Notes: generated by a model not told the origin, from the sequence alone. 6,593 nt of DNA from Candidatus Poribacteria bacterium (GCA_009835515.1 VXXH01000403.1:1-6593); one strand, 5' to 3'; shown: positions 1 through 6,303, numbered from the stretch's first letter. Numbers and translations: made by a program.

Positions 1-975
1 GCCGTTACAGGTTCGGATGTCACTGCTATCTGCTCACGTCGCGAACACGATGAATCTGCATTGGCAGAGACTTATGGAACCCCCCTTAAAGCCTATATTG
101 ATTTTGATAAAATGCTCGCCGACCCAGATGTACATATCATCGATATTTGCACGCCACACCCTTTTCACGCGGAACAAGCCATCGCTGCTGCAGAAGCCGG
201 AAAACATCTCATTATCGAGAAACCGATCTGCCTTACGTACGAAGATGCGAAAGCCGTTCGTGATGCTGTCAAAAGCAACGGTGTCAATGTCTGTGTCTGC
301 TTTGAGTGCCGATACAGTGCACATTTCACGATGATCCGTTCGGTAATTGACAACGGACTGCTCGGTGAACTCCATTACGCCGAGGTTGACTATTATCACG
401 GTATCGGACCTTGGTACGGACAATATGAATGGAACATGAAAAAAGATTTTGGTGGTAGTACACTCCTCACCGCTGGCTGCCATGCGCTTGATGCACTTCT
501 CTTTTTTATGGATGGAAATGTCGAAGAGGTAACCGGTTATCACACACAATCTACAGGTGCCGATTTCCAACCCTACGAATATAAAACGACAAGTGTGAGT
601 CTCCTTAAGTTTGAAGGCGGTGGAAAGATAGGGAAAGTTACCTCTTGTGTAGACTGCTTGCAGCCCTACTACTTCCATATCCATCTCGTCGGCAGTGAAG
701 GCAGCCTACTTGACAACCGTATCTATTCCTCAAAAATTAAAGGGATGGATAAAAGTAAGTGGAGCACACTTGAGACTTCACTCATTGATTCCGGTGATGT
801 TAGTGATCATCCGTATGAACCGCAGTTCCAAGCGTTCATAGACAGTATTGGACGCAATGAACCGATGCCGTTGACCGATTTTGATACGGCGTTTGAGACG
901 CACCGTGTTGTGTTCGCTGCCGATATGTCCGCAGCAGCGGATGGCAGAACCGTCAAACTTTCCGAACTCGCTTAA
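1..975 (+). CDS. Gfo/Idh/MocA-family NAD(P)-dependent oxidoreductase, 5'-truncated by window edge
   Basis: The reading frame is open from base 1 and ends at TAA (973-975), giving 324 visible residues. The first part of the Rossmann fold, with its glycine-rich loop, lies outside the window. The family oxidises or reduces sugars, inositols or related polyols with NAD(P) in the cytoplasm; the substrate here cannot be told. Visible landmarks, numbered from base 1, are the end of strand beta-2 (VTAICSRRE, 7-15), the [14 protein letters not shown] segment (43-56), the hallmark EKP (73-75, Lys74 the usual catalytic lysine) and GCHALD (159-164), which supplies the usual catalytic His161 and Asp164. 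A C-terminal beta-sheet domain follows, with HLVGSEGSL at 228-236. Ser-Arg-Arg after beta-2, instead of an acidic residue, hints at NADP(H) preference (inference). A TTG at 61 is an internal Leu codon and not a credible start, because conserved Rossmann sequence precedes it. It is the only plus-strand gene and converges on the neighbouring membrane protein gene. Confidence 0.93.
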   Translation, partial: AVTGSDVTAICSRREHDESALAETYGTPLKAYIDFDKMLADPDVHIIDICTPHPFHAEQAIAAAEAGKHLIIEKPICLTYEDAKAVRDAVKSNGVNVCVCFECRYSAHFTMIRSVIDNGLLGELHYAEVDYYHGIGPWYGQYEWNMKKDFGGSTLLTAGCHALDALLFFMDGNVEEVTGYHTQSTGADFQPYEYKTTSVSLLKFEGGGKIGKVTSCVDCLQPYYFHIHLVGSEGSLLDNRIYSSKIKGMDKSKWSTLETSLIDSGDVSDHPYEPQFQAFIDSIGRNEPMPLTDFDTAFETHRVVFAADMSAAADGRTVKLSELA

Positions 976-1560
976 TCACCACCGCATTGCTGCCTCGCGA
1001 TAGAGCTGAATCTGCTCCATATTGCGAGGCACTGCTATTTGGATAGACTTACGCTTCCGATTCACATCTCTAATCACAATCGGGGCGCGAAGCATATTCG
1101 TCATTGTGACAATACCGGAGTGGTAGAAAACCCACATTCGTTGTTCCGTATAAGGATTGAGGACGTACTCCGATGTGTGCTCGGAAGGATGTCCACCTGC
1201 CCCAGCAAAAAGATCGTGCTTCGGGTATTCAAGTTCAACGCTCGTATCATGTCCCTCTAAAACCAATTTTTCAGGCGGTGGCTTGGGGGCGTATCCGCTC
1301 AACTTACAGGTCCGAATCCGGATAGGCGCGGCGGATTTGTTAATGAGATGCAAGGATACAACGATGGCGAGGCGATGGTTGTCGTCGCGGTTGATAAACC
1401 ACGTATCATCTCGGATAACCTCTACTGTTAACCCTGGAATCTGCCGCTTTTTGTGATAGACAATCGCCAACACGACAAAACTGATAACACCGAATATAAC
1501 CCAATTTCCAGTAGGTGTGGCTAAAAATTGTAGCAGCTGCTTTAAAGCTTGTTGTAGCAC
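976..1560 (-). CDS. Membrane-anchored protein of unknown function with beta-rich soluble domain
   Basis: I do not recognise a family. The product is 194 residues. Residues 20-35 (WVIFGVISFVVLAIVY) form one clear transmembrane segment, followed by the basic stretch HKKRQ, so the positive-inside rule places the C-terminal domain in the cytoplasm (inference). The rest looks beta-rich, with alternating hydrophobic strands such as LAIVVSLHLINKS (64-76), a proline cluster near 91-96, and further strands at 142-166. The start is GTG (1558-1560), well supported by AAGGAG (1566-1571) five bases upstream. The gene begins inside the last codons of tsaC with a 19 bp overlap, which suggests translational coupling. 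Its TGA stop (976-978) directly abuts the TAA of the convergent oxidoreductase. Nothing in it points to tRNA modification; co-transcription with tsaC and tsaD is the only functional hint. Confidence 0.85.
   Translation of the reverse strand: MLQQALKQLLQFLATPTGNWVIFGVISFVVLAIVYHKKRQIPGLTVEVIRDDTWFINRDDNHRLAIVVSLHLINKSAAPIRIRTCKLSGYAPKPPPEKLVLEGHDTSVELEYPKHDLFAGAGGHPSEHTSEYVLNPYTEQRMWVFYHSGIVTMTNMLRAPIVIRDVNRKRKSIQIAVPRNMEQIQLYREAAMRW
991..1031. terminator. Stem-loop inside the 3' end of the 976-1560 gene, possible terminator of the convergent oxidoreductase
   Basis: TGCCTCGCGAT (991-1001) pairs with ATTGCGAGGCA (1021-1031): ten Watson-Crick pairs and one G-U in plus-strand RNA. An inner GAGC/GCTC stem (1003-1006 with 1014-1017) fills much of the loop. 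It starts 15 bases after the oxidoreductase stop and lies within the last codons of the opposing gene. No strong T-tract follows, so intrinsic termination is uncertain. It may instead protect 3' ends. Confidence 0.45.
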
Positions 1561-2153
1561 GCGAGCTCCTTAGCGAGGGTCTCTTCTGAAATCACGCCGT
1601 GCCGTCGGATCAGCGGCGGTGAGACTGAGATGTCATAGACAGTGGAGGGAATAGGTCCTGGTGTTTTGCCGCCATCGACAATCACATCAATTCGGGATGC
1701 GAGTTCGGCACCAATTTCTTGTGGAGCGGTGGCTGGCGGTTCCCCTGAAAGATTCGCGCTTGTTATCGCCGCGGGGCCGCCAAAGGTTTTCAGGATTTTC
1801 AGAAGTAGTGGATTGTCCGGAATGCGTACGCCAACCGTGTTGCCACCGGCTGTCAATACAGGCAGCAGATCTTTTGCCTCAACAATAATCGTCAAACCAC
1901 CGGGCCAAAACCGATCCGTGAGGTGGAAGAAGTAGTCGGGTAAGTTTTGGGCAACGCGATAGACATCATCAACCGAACTCAGGACGAGTGGAATCGGTTT
2001 ACCGTCTGGTCGTCCTTTACAGGTATAGAGTTTTTGGACAGCATCCGGATTGAAAGGATCTGCTCCCAACCCGTAGACGGTGTCGGTGGGGATAGCAATA
2101 ATACCGCCTGATTTCAGGCATTGGACAGCTTCAATACACACATCAGATTCCAA
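1542..2153 (-). CDS. tsaC: L-threonylcarbamoyladenylate synthase (TsaC/YrdC/Sua5 family)
   Basis: This cytoplasmic enzyme makes threonylcarbamoyl-AMP from threonine, bicarbonate and ATP, the first step of t6A37 formation on ANN-decoding tRNAs. At 203 residues it is the single-domain TsaC/YrdC type, without the extra C-terminal domain of long Sua5 proteins. Signature motifs occur in order: PTDTVYGLG (22-30), KGRPDGKPIPL (46-56), FWPGGLTI (82-89), VGVRIPDN (107-114), SANLSG (132-137) and STVYDI (170-175). The start is TTG (2151-2153); AGGAG (2161-2165) lies seven bases upstream. The gene begins 14 bp after the tsaD stop and overlaps the start of the downstream membrane protein gene by 19 bp. 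Having both t6A enzymes in tandem makes the assignment firm. No key motif is missing. Confidence 0.96.
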   Translation of the reverse strand: MESDVCIEAVQCLKSGGIIAIPTDTVYGLGADPFNPDAVQKLYTCKGRPDGKPIPLVLSSVDDVYRVAQNLPDYFFHLTDRFWPGGLTIIVEAKDLLPVLTAGGNTVGVRIPDNPLLLKILKTFGGPAAITSANLSGEPPATAPQEIGAELASRIDVIVDGGKTPGPIPSTVYDISVSPPLIRRHGVISEETLAKELACYNKL

Positions 2154-2167
2154 AATCCGTCTCCTGT

Positions 2168-3223
2168 TTAGACATCCACAATAGAACCGTTTGCAGCAGC
2201 GTTCAAAGAGAGACCATCTCGGAGTCCCTGCTTATATTTTTCGTAAGCGATCCCGGCGATCATTGCGCCGTTATCTGTACACAAATTCATTGGCGGATAG
2301 TAGACTTCGGCACCGATTTCAGCGGCGGCGATTTTCAGCGAAGCGCGAAGTTGGCTATTTGCGGCAACGCCGCCCGTTAGCGTTATTGCTCTGGCACTCG
2401 TGGACTTCGCGGCACGGATTGACTTGTAAGTTAGGACATCAACAACGGCAGCCTGAAAACTCGCAGCAATATCTTCAACGGTCACCGTATCAGGATTTGC
2501 GTCTTTAGCCTCCGCTCGCCCGTTTTCCACGAGTACGCCTGCCCGCCGTGCTTTCTCTACAAAATAACGGACTGAGGTTTTGATACCACTAAAACTGAAT
2601 TGGTAATCCCCGCTATTGCGCATCGGTCTCGGGAATTTTATCGCTGAAGGATTCCCTTTCTGTGCGAGTTCATCAATGACCTTACCCCCCGGAAAACCGA
2701 GTCCGAGGTACTTCGCAACCTTATCGTAGACCTCACCGGCGGCATCGTCTTGCGTGCTTCCCAACACCTTGTATTGCCAGCCTTTGTGAACTTCTACGAG
2801 TAGGGTATGTCCGCCAGAGACTGTGAGGCAGATATGTGGGAACGTTAGCGTATCATGCACCATGTAATTGGCGTAGATATGTCCCTCAATATGATTAATA
2901 CCGAGTAACGGCAGATCGTGACAATAAGCGAGGCTTTTCGCTGCTGCGACACCGACAAGCAGTGCCCCGATTAAGCCGGGGCGATTTGTCACGGCTATCG
3001 CTTCCAAATCTTTAAATGTGACATCCGCCTCTGCTAACGCCCTACTGACAATGTAGTTAATGGCTTCAATGTGTTTGCGGGATGCGAGTTCCGGGACGAT
3101 GCCCCCGTATTCTTGATGTGCCTCAACCTGTGAAGCGACAACATTGGAAAGCACTTCTTTACCATTCACAACAACAGCTGCAGCGGTTTCATCACATGAG
3201 GTATCAATGCCGAGTATCTTCAT
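2168..3223 (-). CDS. tsaD: tRNA N6-threonylcarbamoyladenosine transferase TsaD (Kae1/YgjD family)
   Basis: TsaD transfers the threonylcarbamoyl group from TC-AMP to A37 of tRNA, normally in a complex with TsaB and TsaE, which are not in this window. The 351-residue product has the ASKHA-fold landmarks: GIDTSCDETAAAV (5-17), GGIVPELASRKHIEAI (40-55), the metal-binding HIEGH (His111, His115), SGGHT (136-140), DDAAGEVYDKVAKYLGLGFPGG (starting at 159), FSFSGIKTSVRY (209-220), GGVAANSQLR (284-293) and NLCTDNGAMIA (313-323), whose Asp317 is the expected third metal ligand. It is slightly longer than the common length of roughly 335-340 residues; the extra residues seem to lie in a charged loop around 228-247. 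The segment before PGLIGALLVG reads NR, where many relatives have a Gly. The start is ATG (3221-3223), which opens directly on the conserved first strand; the Shine-Dalgarno is weak. It lies 19 bp after the DUF2283 gene and 14 bp before tsaC. Confidence 0.97.
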   Translation of the reverse strand: MKILGIDTSCDETAAAVVVNGKEVLSNVVASQVEAHQEYGGIVPELASRKHIEAINYIVSRALAEADVTFKDLEAIAVTNRPGLIGALLVGVAAAKSLAYCHDLPLLGINHIEGHIYANYMVHDTLTFPHICLTVSGGHTLLVEVHKGWQYKVLGSTQDDAAGEVYDKVAKYLGLGFPGGKVIDELAQKGNPSAIKFPRPMRNSGDYQFSFSGIKTSVRYFVEKARRAGVLVENGRAEAKDANPDTVTVEDIAASFQAAVVDVLTYKSIRAAKSTSARAITLTGGVAANSQLRASLKIAAAEIGAEVYYPPMNLCTDNGAMIAGIAYEKYKQGLRDGLSLNAAANGSIVDV

Positions 3224-3242
3224 TTTTTTAAGATGAATCTCA

Positions 3243-3479
3243 TCATTCTTCGCTTAACTGTAAACGGGCGGAAATGGGTAAATGAAAAAGTTCTTCACGC
3301 AACAAACGTGTGGAGAAAAATAAAACCTCCAGATTTTCGATGTCACCCGTGTCTGGATTGAAACGCGCGATGATTTCGTCAGCAAGCTCTTCGCTTTCCT
3401 GTTCTGGATACGGCGTACAAGTGTTTACGGACAAAATATCCGCTTCTCTGTCATACTGAAAGGTTAGGTTGGTTTCCAT
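3243..3479 (-). CDS. DUF2283-like small protein
   Basis: This is a 78-residue protein with the pattern of DUF2283, a small all-beta/alpha domain of unknown function. It has an N-terminal YD-x-EAD strand (YDREADIL, 9-16), an acidic stretch (PEQESEELADEI, 24-35) and a central FNPDTGDIENLEVLFFS run (40-56), equivalent to the D-x-x-G-x-I-x-G-I-E-I-L strand of the family. The domain assignment is by eye from pattern and is moderately secure. The function is unknown in the family; there is no signal peptide or membrane segment. The start is ATG (3477-3479), with only a partial Shine-Dalgarno (GAG at 3487-3489). It lies 37 bp after dprA and 19 bp before tsaD in the same direction, so it is probably co-transcribed with both. 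Confidence 0.75.
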   Translation of the reverse strand: METNLTFQYDREADILSVNTCTPYPEQESEELADEIIARFNPDTGDIENLEVLFFSTRLLREELFHLPISARLQLSEE

Positions 3480-3516
3480 TCAATATCTCAATTTCTCTCT
3501 ACGATGCGGCAATTTA

Positions 3517-4731
3517 TTAACCGTTCTTAGTGAATTGTTTGCCCGGCAATTGTTGAACGATGCCTTTGAGTTCCAACATCAGCAGGACACTCGACACTTG
3601 ACCAATCGGGAGTTGTGTCGTCCGAACAATCGTATCAATATGTGATGAGGGTGCCTGAATAGCGTCAAACACTGTTCTCTCGTCCGGTGTTAAACCCGGT
3701 GGCGGCGCGCTCTGGATGGGTTGTTGCACTTTAGCGGGAGATTGTGCGGCTGCAGGTTTGGGATCGCTCTTTTCAGTGGATTGTTCTTGTGAAGACTCCC
3801 TCTCTGCGCCCGGCACCTGCGATGTTGGCACATCGGACTGGATCCGGTTTAATGCGTAAGGTGGTAGTTCATTGAGGAGGTCGTCCACAGTATTGATGAG
3901 TTTCGCGCCGTTGTTAATCAACTTGTGGGTGCCGGTTGAGAGTTCGGAAAAGATCTCACCGGGTACAGCGAAGACTTCTCTGCCTTGTTCACCAGCGAGA
4001 CGTGCGGTAATGAGTGCGCCGCTTCGGTTTGAGGCTTCCACGACAACAGTGCCGAGCGTTAGCCCACTGATGATACGGTTTCTGCGTGGAAAATTCCTCG
4101 GTTTCGGCTTGACCGCCATCGGGAATTCGGAAATTAGCGCGCCAGATTCGGTAATTTTCTCAGCGAGATCACTATTTGCCGCGGGATAGATGAAACTCAA
4201 GCCGCTTCCCATCACAGCGATTGTTCTGCCACCGGCTTCCAATGCGCCGCGATGCGCCGAAGTATCAATACCTCTCGCTAACCCACTAACGATCGTGAGT
4301 CCGCGCTGTGCGAGTTGATAACTCAGTCGATAACCCACCTTTCGTCCGTAATCTTTCGCATCGCGAGAACCGACGATCGAAAGGCTGAGAGAGTCTTCGG
4401 GTGTGAGTTCACCTCTGATATACAGCACGAGAGGCGGTGTATCAATTTCCTTCAAGCACTGCGGATATGCGGCATCATAAAGCGTCAGGATCTGACAATC
4501 GTATTCGCGTATTAATTCCAATTCGCGTTCTATTGGATACTGAATAGGTTTACGCTTCAGGAGGTCCAGCATAGCAGGCGAAAGTTGGTCTATCTTTTCG
4601 AGTTCGTCGGGTGTCGCCTGAAGTGTGCGCGCTGCGCTCCCAAAAGCATTGCGCAGGCGTTGAACGGTTTTTAGTCCAACCCCTTGAATCATGTTTAGAT
4701 GAATTAGGCTGATTGTCTCGTTAGAAAGCAT
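3517..4731 (-). CDS. dprA: DNA-processing protein DprA (Smf)
   Basis: DprA binds incoming single-stranded DNA during natural transformation and loads RecA on it; in non-competent bacteria its role is less clear. The 404-residue product has the full three-part layout. First comes an N-terminal helix-hairpin-helix/SAM-like region (about 5-60, with IQGVGLKTVQRL). The Rossmann-like DprA core (about 75-285) follows, with SIVGSRDAKDYGRK (118-131), VSGLARGIDTSAHRGALEAGG (starting at 148), MGSGL (174-178), GALISEFP (197-204), FPRRNRIISGL (214-224) and REVFAVPGEI (251-260). A C-terminal winged-helix domain (about 347-402) ends the protein. A Pro/Gln/Ser/Glu-rich linker (about 297-346) separates core and winged helix. 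The start is ATG (4729-4731), which suits the family N-terminus, but no Shine-Dalgarno is visible: a short-repeat array runs right up to the start codon. It is the first gene of the apparent dprA-DUF2283-tsaD-tsaC cluster; dprA near tsaC is also known in E. coli. Confidence 0.96.
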   Translation of the reverse strand: MLSNETISLIHLNMIQGVGLKTVQRLRNAFGSAARTLQATPDELEKIDQLSPAMLDLLKRKPIQYPIERELELIREYDCQILTLYDAAYPQCLKEIDTPPLVLYIRGELTPEDSLSLSIVGSRDAKDYGRKVGYRLSYQLAQRGLTIVSGLARGIDTSAHRGALEAGGRTIAVMGSGLSFIYPAANSDLAEKITESGALISEFPMAVKPKPRNFPRRNRIISGLTLGTVVVEASNRSGALITARLAGEQGREVFAVPGEIFSELSTGTHKLINNGAKLINTVDDLLNELPPYALNRIQSDVPTSQVPGAERESSQEQSTEKSDPKPAAAQSPAKVQQPIQSAPPPGLTPDERTVFDAIQAPSSHIDTIVRTTQLPIGQVSSVLLMLELKGIVQQLPGKQFTKNG

Positions 4732-4820
4732 TTTTAGGAGTCGTCAGTTTTAGGAGTCATCAGTTGTCAGTCGTCAGTTCTCAGTTACAAGAGTCCTCTT
4801 AACTGATAACTGATAACTAT
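4732..4820. repeat. Short tandem/inverted heptamer repeat between dprA and a lipoprotein gene
   Basis: Two 16-bp units, ttttaggagtcgtcag (4732-4747) and ttttaggagtcatcag (4748-4763), differ by one base. They run into four heptamers: cagttgt (4761-4767), cagtcgt (4768-4774), cagttct (4775-4781) and cagttac (4782-4788). An opposite-sense arm, ctcttaactgataactgataact (4796-4818), has the same period of 7. The arms pair as a long imperfect hairpin: 4789-4793 with 4796-4800, then 4781-4786 with 4801-4806 and 4774-4779 with 4808-4813, with a 2-nt bulge and single mismatches. There is no T-tract after it on the minus strand, so it is not a standard intrinsic terminator. It ends next to the dprA start codon. 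The rest of the gap (4821-4849) holds one more gataactg copy (4827-4834) and nothing else I can name. Confidence 0.85.
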
Positions 4821-4849
4821 TCCTCCGATAACTGCCAGTGGTTCTGGTG

Positions 4850-5437
4850 CTATTCCGCTGTTCCGGCTTCCATCGGGTCGGGTGGGAGTGCATAATAGAG
4901 TTCAATCTCTTGAATTTTCTTGTACTCCTGCATACTCGGTGCGCCGGTTTCGCCGCGTGTTGAGCGTTTCTGCCCGCCGACGCGCCGTGAATCCCAACGT
5001 CGCGGCACTTTGAGGCGAAACTTAGTGGTTACAATTGGGTCCCTCAAGGTAAACGTGTAAACAGGACGCATGTTATCTCGGACATGTTTTACCGTGATCC
5101 ATTCTCCCTCATCATCCATGTACTGTACGAAAAAGAATTCCAGTTGCCCTGGCTCGGCTTTCACGACCACTTGTTGAATCGTCTGTGGCTGTCGCCATTT
5201 AAGAACCGCTTCGGTGTAGTCATCAGATTCCTGCTGGGATGCTTCATCCTTTTCATCTTCGAGAATAGGTCCTGTCTCTCCAACGGAGTACATATTATCA
5301 TCATGGTACTTCGTATCCTCACTTGTAGCGTCAAGTGCGATGTTTTTGCTCCGGTTAAACGAAGGGTTTGACGCGAGAATACAGCCTGATAACGCAACTA
5401 CTACAGAGAGGGTCATCACGAATAATATAAAACGCAT
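4850..5437 (-). CDS. Discoidin-like (F5/8 type C-like) lipoprotein, paralog A
   Basis: This is a predicted lipoprotein of 195 residues. The signal peptide MRFILFVMTLSVVVALSGC ends in a lipobox LSGC with Cys19 as the lipidation site. Residue +2 is Ile, which by the E. coli rule favours the outer membrane. A DNMYSVGET segment (47-55) and an acidic linker (59-73) follow. Then comes a beta-sandwich-like domain (about 76-182): KWRQPQTIQQVVVKAE, LEFFFVQYMD, GEWITVKHVRDN, TKFRLKVP, and finally KIQEIELYYAL (174-184). An Arg-rich loop (146-161) precedes the last strand. The strand pattern resembles discoidin/CBM32 jelly-rolls (inference; ligand unknown). The start is ATG (5435-5437), supported by AAGGAG (5445-5450) seven bases upstream. 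The frame stays open to 5536, but that extension would bury the signal peptide and has no such site. It resembles the next lipoprotein gene upstream. Confidence 0.87.
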   Translation of the reverse strand: MRFILFVMTLSVVVALSGCILASNPSFNRSKNIALDATSEDTKYHDDNMYSVGETGPILEDEKDEASQQESDDYTEAVLKWRQPQTIQQVVVKAEPGQLEFFFVQYMDDEGEWITVKHVRDNMRPVYTFTLRDPIVTTKFRLKVPRRWDSRRVGGQKRSTRGETGAPSMQEYKKIQEIELYYALPPDPMEAGTAE

Positions 5438-5495
5438 ATATTGTCTCCTTGTCCCGGATAACGACACGGCTGTCGCTCCGGATAGCATGAAGTTG

Positions 5496-5521
5496 AGGCG
5501 GTGTTGTAGAAACAACCGCCT
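5496..5521 (-). promoter_or_regulatory. Hairpin in the 5' leader of the 4850-5437 lipoprotein gene
   Basis: AGGCG (5496-5500) pairs with CGCCT (5517-5521) and GTTGT (5503-5507) with ACAAC (5512-5516). This gives ten base pairs, one 2-nt bulge (5501-5502) and a 4-base loop. It lies about 60 nt upstream of the lipoprotein ATG. On the minus strand no T-run follows it. It could be a leader stabiliser, attenuator or part of a dispersed repeat; the role is unknown. Confidence 0.55.
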
Positions 5522-5571
5522 TGGTATCAGAGCCATTCAGTTTTCGGTTTTTCGGTACTTTTGTCGAAGAA

Positions 5572-5600
5572 GTCGCGATTCGGAGCTCGCTCCTACAGCA
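5572..5600. repeat. REP-like palindromic element
   Basis: The core ggagc-tc-gctcc (5582-5593) is a compact palindrome, flanked by gtcgcgattc on one side and tacagca on the other. A competing pairing of gcga (5575-5578) with tcgc (5587-5590) is possible. The size, GC-rich stem and intergenic position are like REP-type repeats. Only one copy is visible here, so repeat status is inferred from form. Confidence 0.4.
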
Positions 5601-5667
5601 TTGGCACTTTCAGAGATGTCTTCTAAAGAAGAATTGAATGACTCTGGCATCGGTATCAATTTCTATG

Positions 5668-6303
5668 TTACTCTAATTGGAGTAAATCATCAAGTTCTTT
5701 TTCCCGTTTATCGGTAGCTTCCTCTGCCTCTACCTGATCAGCAGTCTTGTAGCCGTAGAGTTCAATTTCCCGGATCTTCGCAGCGGCGCGGCGATTGCCT
5801 GTATTCCATCCTCTGCCCGCCGAACGTGCGCGTTGCTGTCGATTTAGCAAGGCATCATCTTTGGTGCCCAAAACCCGTAGCCGGATTCGATTTGTCGGGA
5901 ACGGGATCAAGAGCGAAACTTGAAATGGACTCATTTTGACGCTTTTCACATCTTTAATAAGCTGCCAATCCGCTTCAACCGCGATACTCCCTTTATCTGC
6001 GTAAATATCAAACGCTGACAAATTATCGGAGTGTATGACAATCCGACGGATGACCTTTTTTTCGGGCAATGTAACAATCACCTGCGATGCAGCATTCGCC
6101 CCCATGAACCCCTCCGTACTTGCGGGGAACGTTGTTTCACCAACAGTGTTCAATTTGCCGTCAATCATTTGTGGACTCGTAGACTGTACGCCTTCCATGA
6201 GGGCGTAATTGTCGCTCCACTCCTGCTCCGAAAAAAGAGCACTGCATCCGGTCATGAGAATCAAACAAATTAATGAGAAGGCTACTGTGAATTGATAAAA
6301 CAT
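5668..6303 (-). CDS. Discoidin-like (F5/8 type C-like) lipoprotein, paralog B
   Basis: This is a predicted lipoprotein of 211 residues. A signal peptide ends in the lipobox LMTGC with Cys20 lipidated; +2 is Ser, consistent with outer-membrane sorting by the E. coli rule. The mature part has a discoidin-type opening, MIDGKLNTVGET (46-57), like the A-x-D-G-x-x-x-T region of F5/8 type C domains. Beta strands follow: SQVIVTLPEKKVIRRIVIHSD (starting at 73), FDIYAD, DWQLIKDVK, and NRIRLRVLG (138-146). An Arg/Gly/Asn-rich loop (154-173) and KIREIELYGY (176-185) come next. The tail (188-211) is strongly charged and may be helical. The start is ATG (6301-6303) with AAGGAG (6310-6315) six bases upstream. 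A TTG two codons earlier abuts the ribosome site and is unlikely. The protein shares VGET and KI(Q/R)EIELY with its downstream neighbour. The domain fold is inference; ligand and role are unknown. Confidence 0.88.
   Translation of the reverse strand: MFYQFTVAFSLICLILMTGCSALFSEQEWSDNYALMEGVQSTSPQMIDGKLNTVGETTFPASTEGFMGANAASQVIVTLPEKKVIRRIVIHSDNLSAFDIYADKGSIAVEADWQLIKDVKSVKMSPFQVSLLIPFPTNRIRLRVLGTKDDALLNRQQRARSAGRGWNTGNRRAAAKIREIELYGYKTADQVEAEEATDKREKELDDLLQLE

Larger units (their letters stand above)
5438..5667. other. Intergenic leader between the two lipoprotein genes
   Basis: This 230 bp stretch has no convincing gene. Nearest the downstream gene it holds the AAGGAG ribosome site, a small hairpin (CGACA 5462-5466 with TGTCG 5471-5475, loop CGGC) and a direct repeat ccggata (5454-5460 and 5478-5484). 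It also holds the stronger hairpin and the REP-like palindrome listed separately. A weak stem TCTTC/GAAGA sits at about 5618-5631. I see no good -35/-10 pair, so the downstream lipoprotein may be read through from the upstream one or use a promoter I cannot recognise. Confidence 0.6.

Noticed and set aside
34..684. Long minus-strand open frame (216 codons) opposite the oxidoreductase
   Set aside because: The plus-strand frame has EKP and GCHALD motifs of Gfo/Idh/MocA enzymes; the opposite frame shows no recognisable domain and is a shadow.
4768..4820. Intrinsic terminator for the lipoprotein transcript
   Set aside because: The hairpin is long but AT-rich with mismatches, and no T-run follows on the minus strand; it is better described as a repeat.
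4732..4834. CRISPR array
   Set aside because: The units are 7-16 bp with no spacers and occur in inverted orientation, unlike CRISPR repeats.
5438..5536. N-terminal extension of the 4850-5437 lipoprotein by 33 codons
   Set aside because: It would place the signal peptide and lipobox internally. The ATG at 5435-5437 has AAGGAG at ideal spacing, and the extension region is hairpin-rich leader.
5340..5717. Plus-strand open frame of 125 codons across the lipoprotein gap
   Set aside because: It overlaps two lipoprotein genes and hairpins, lacks a ribosome site or domain, and has the composition of a shadow frame.
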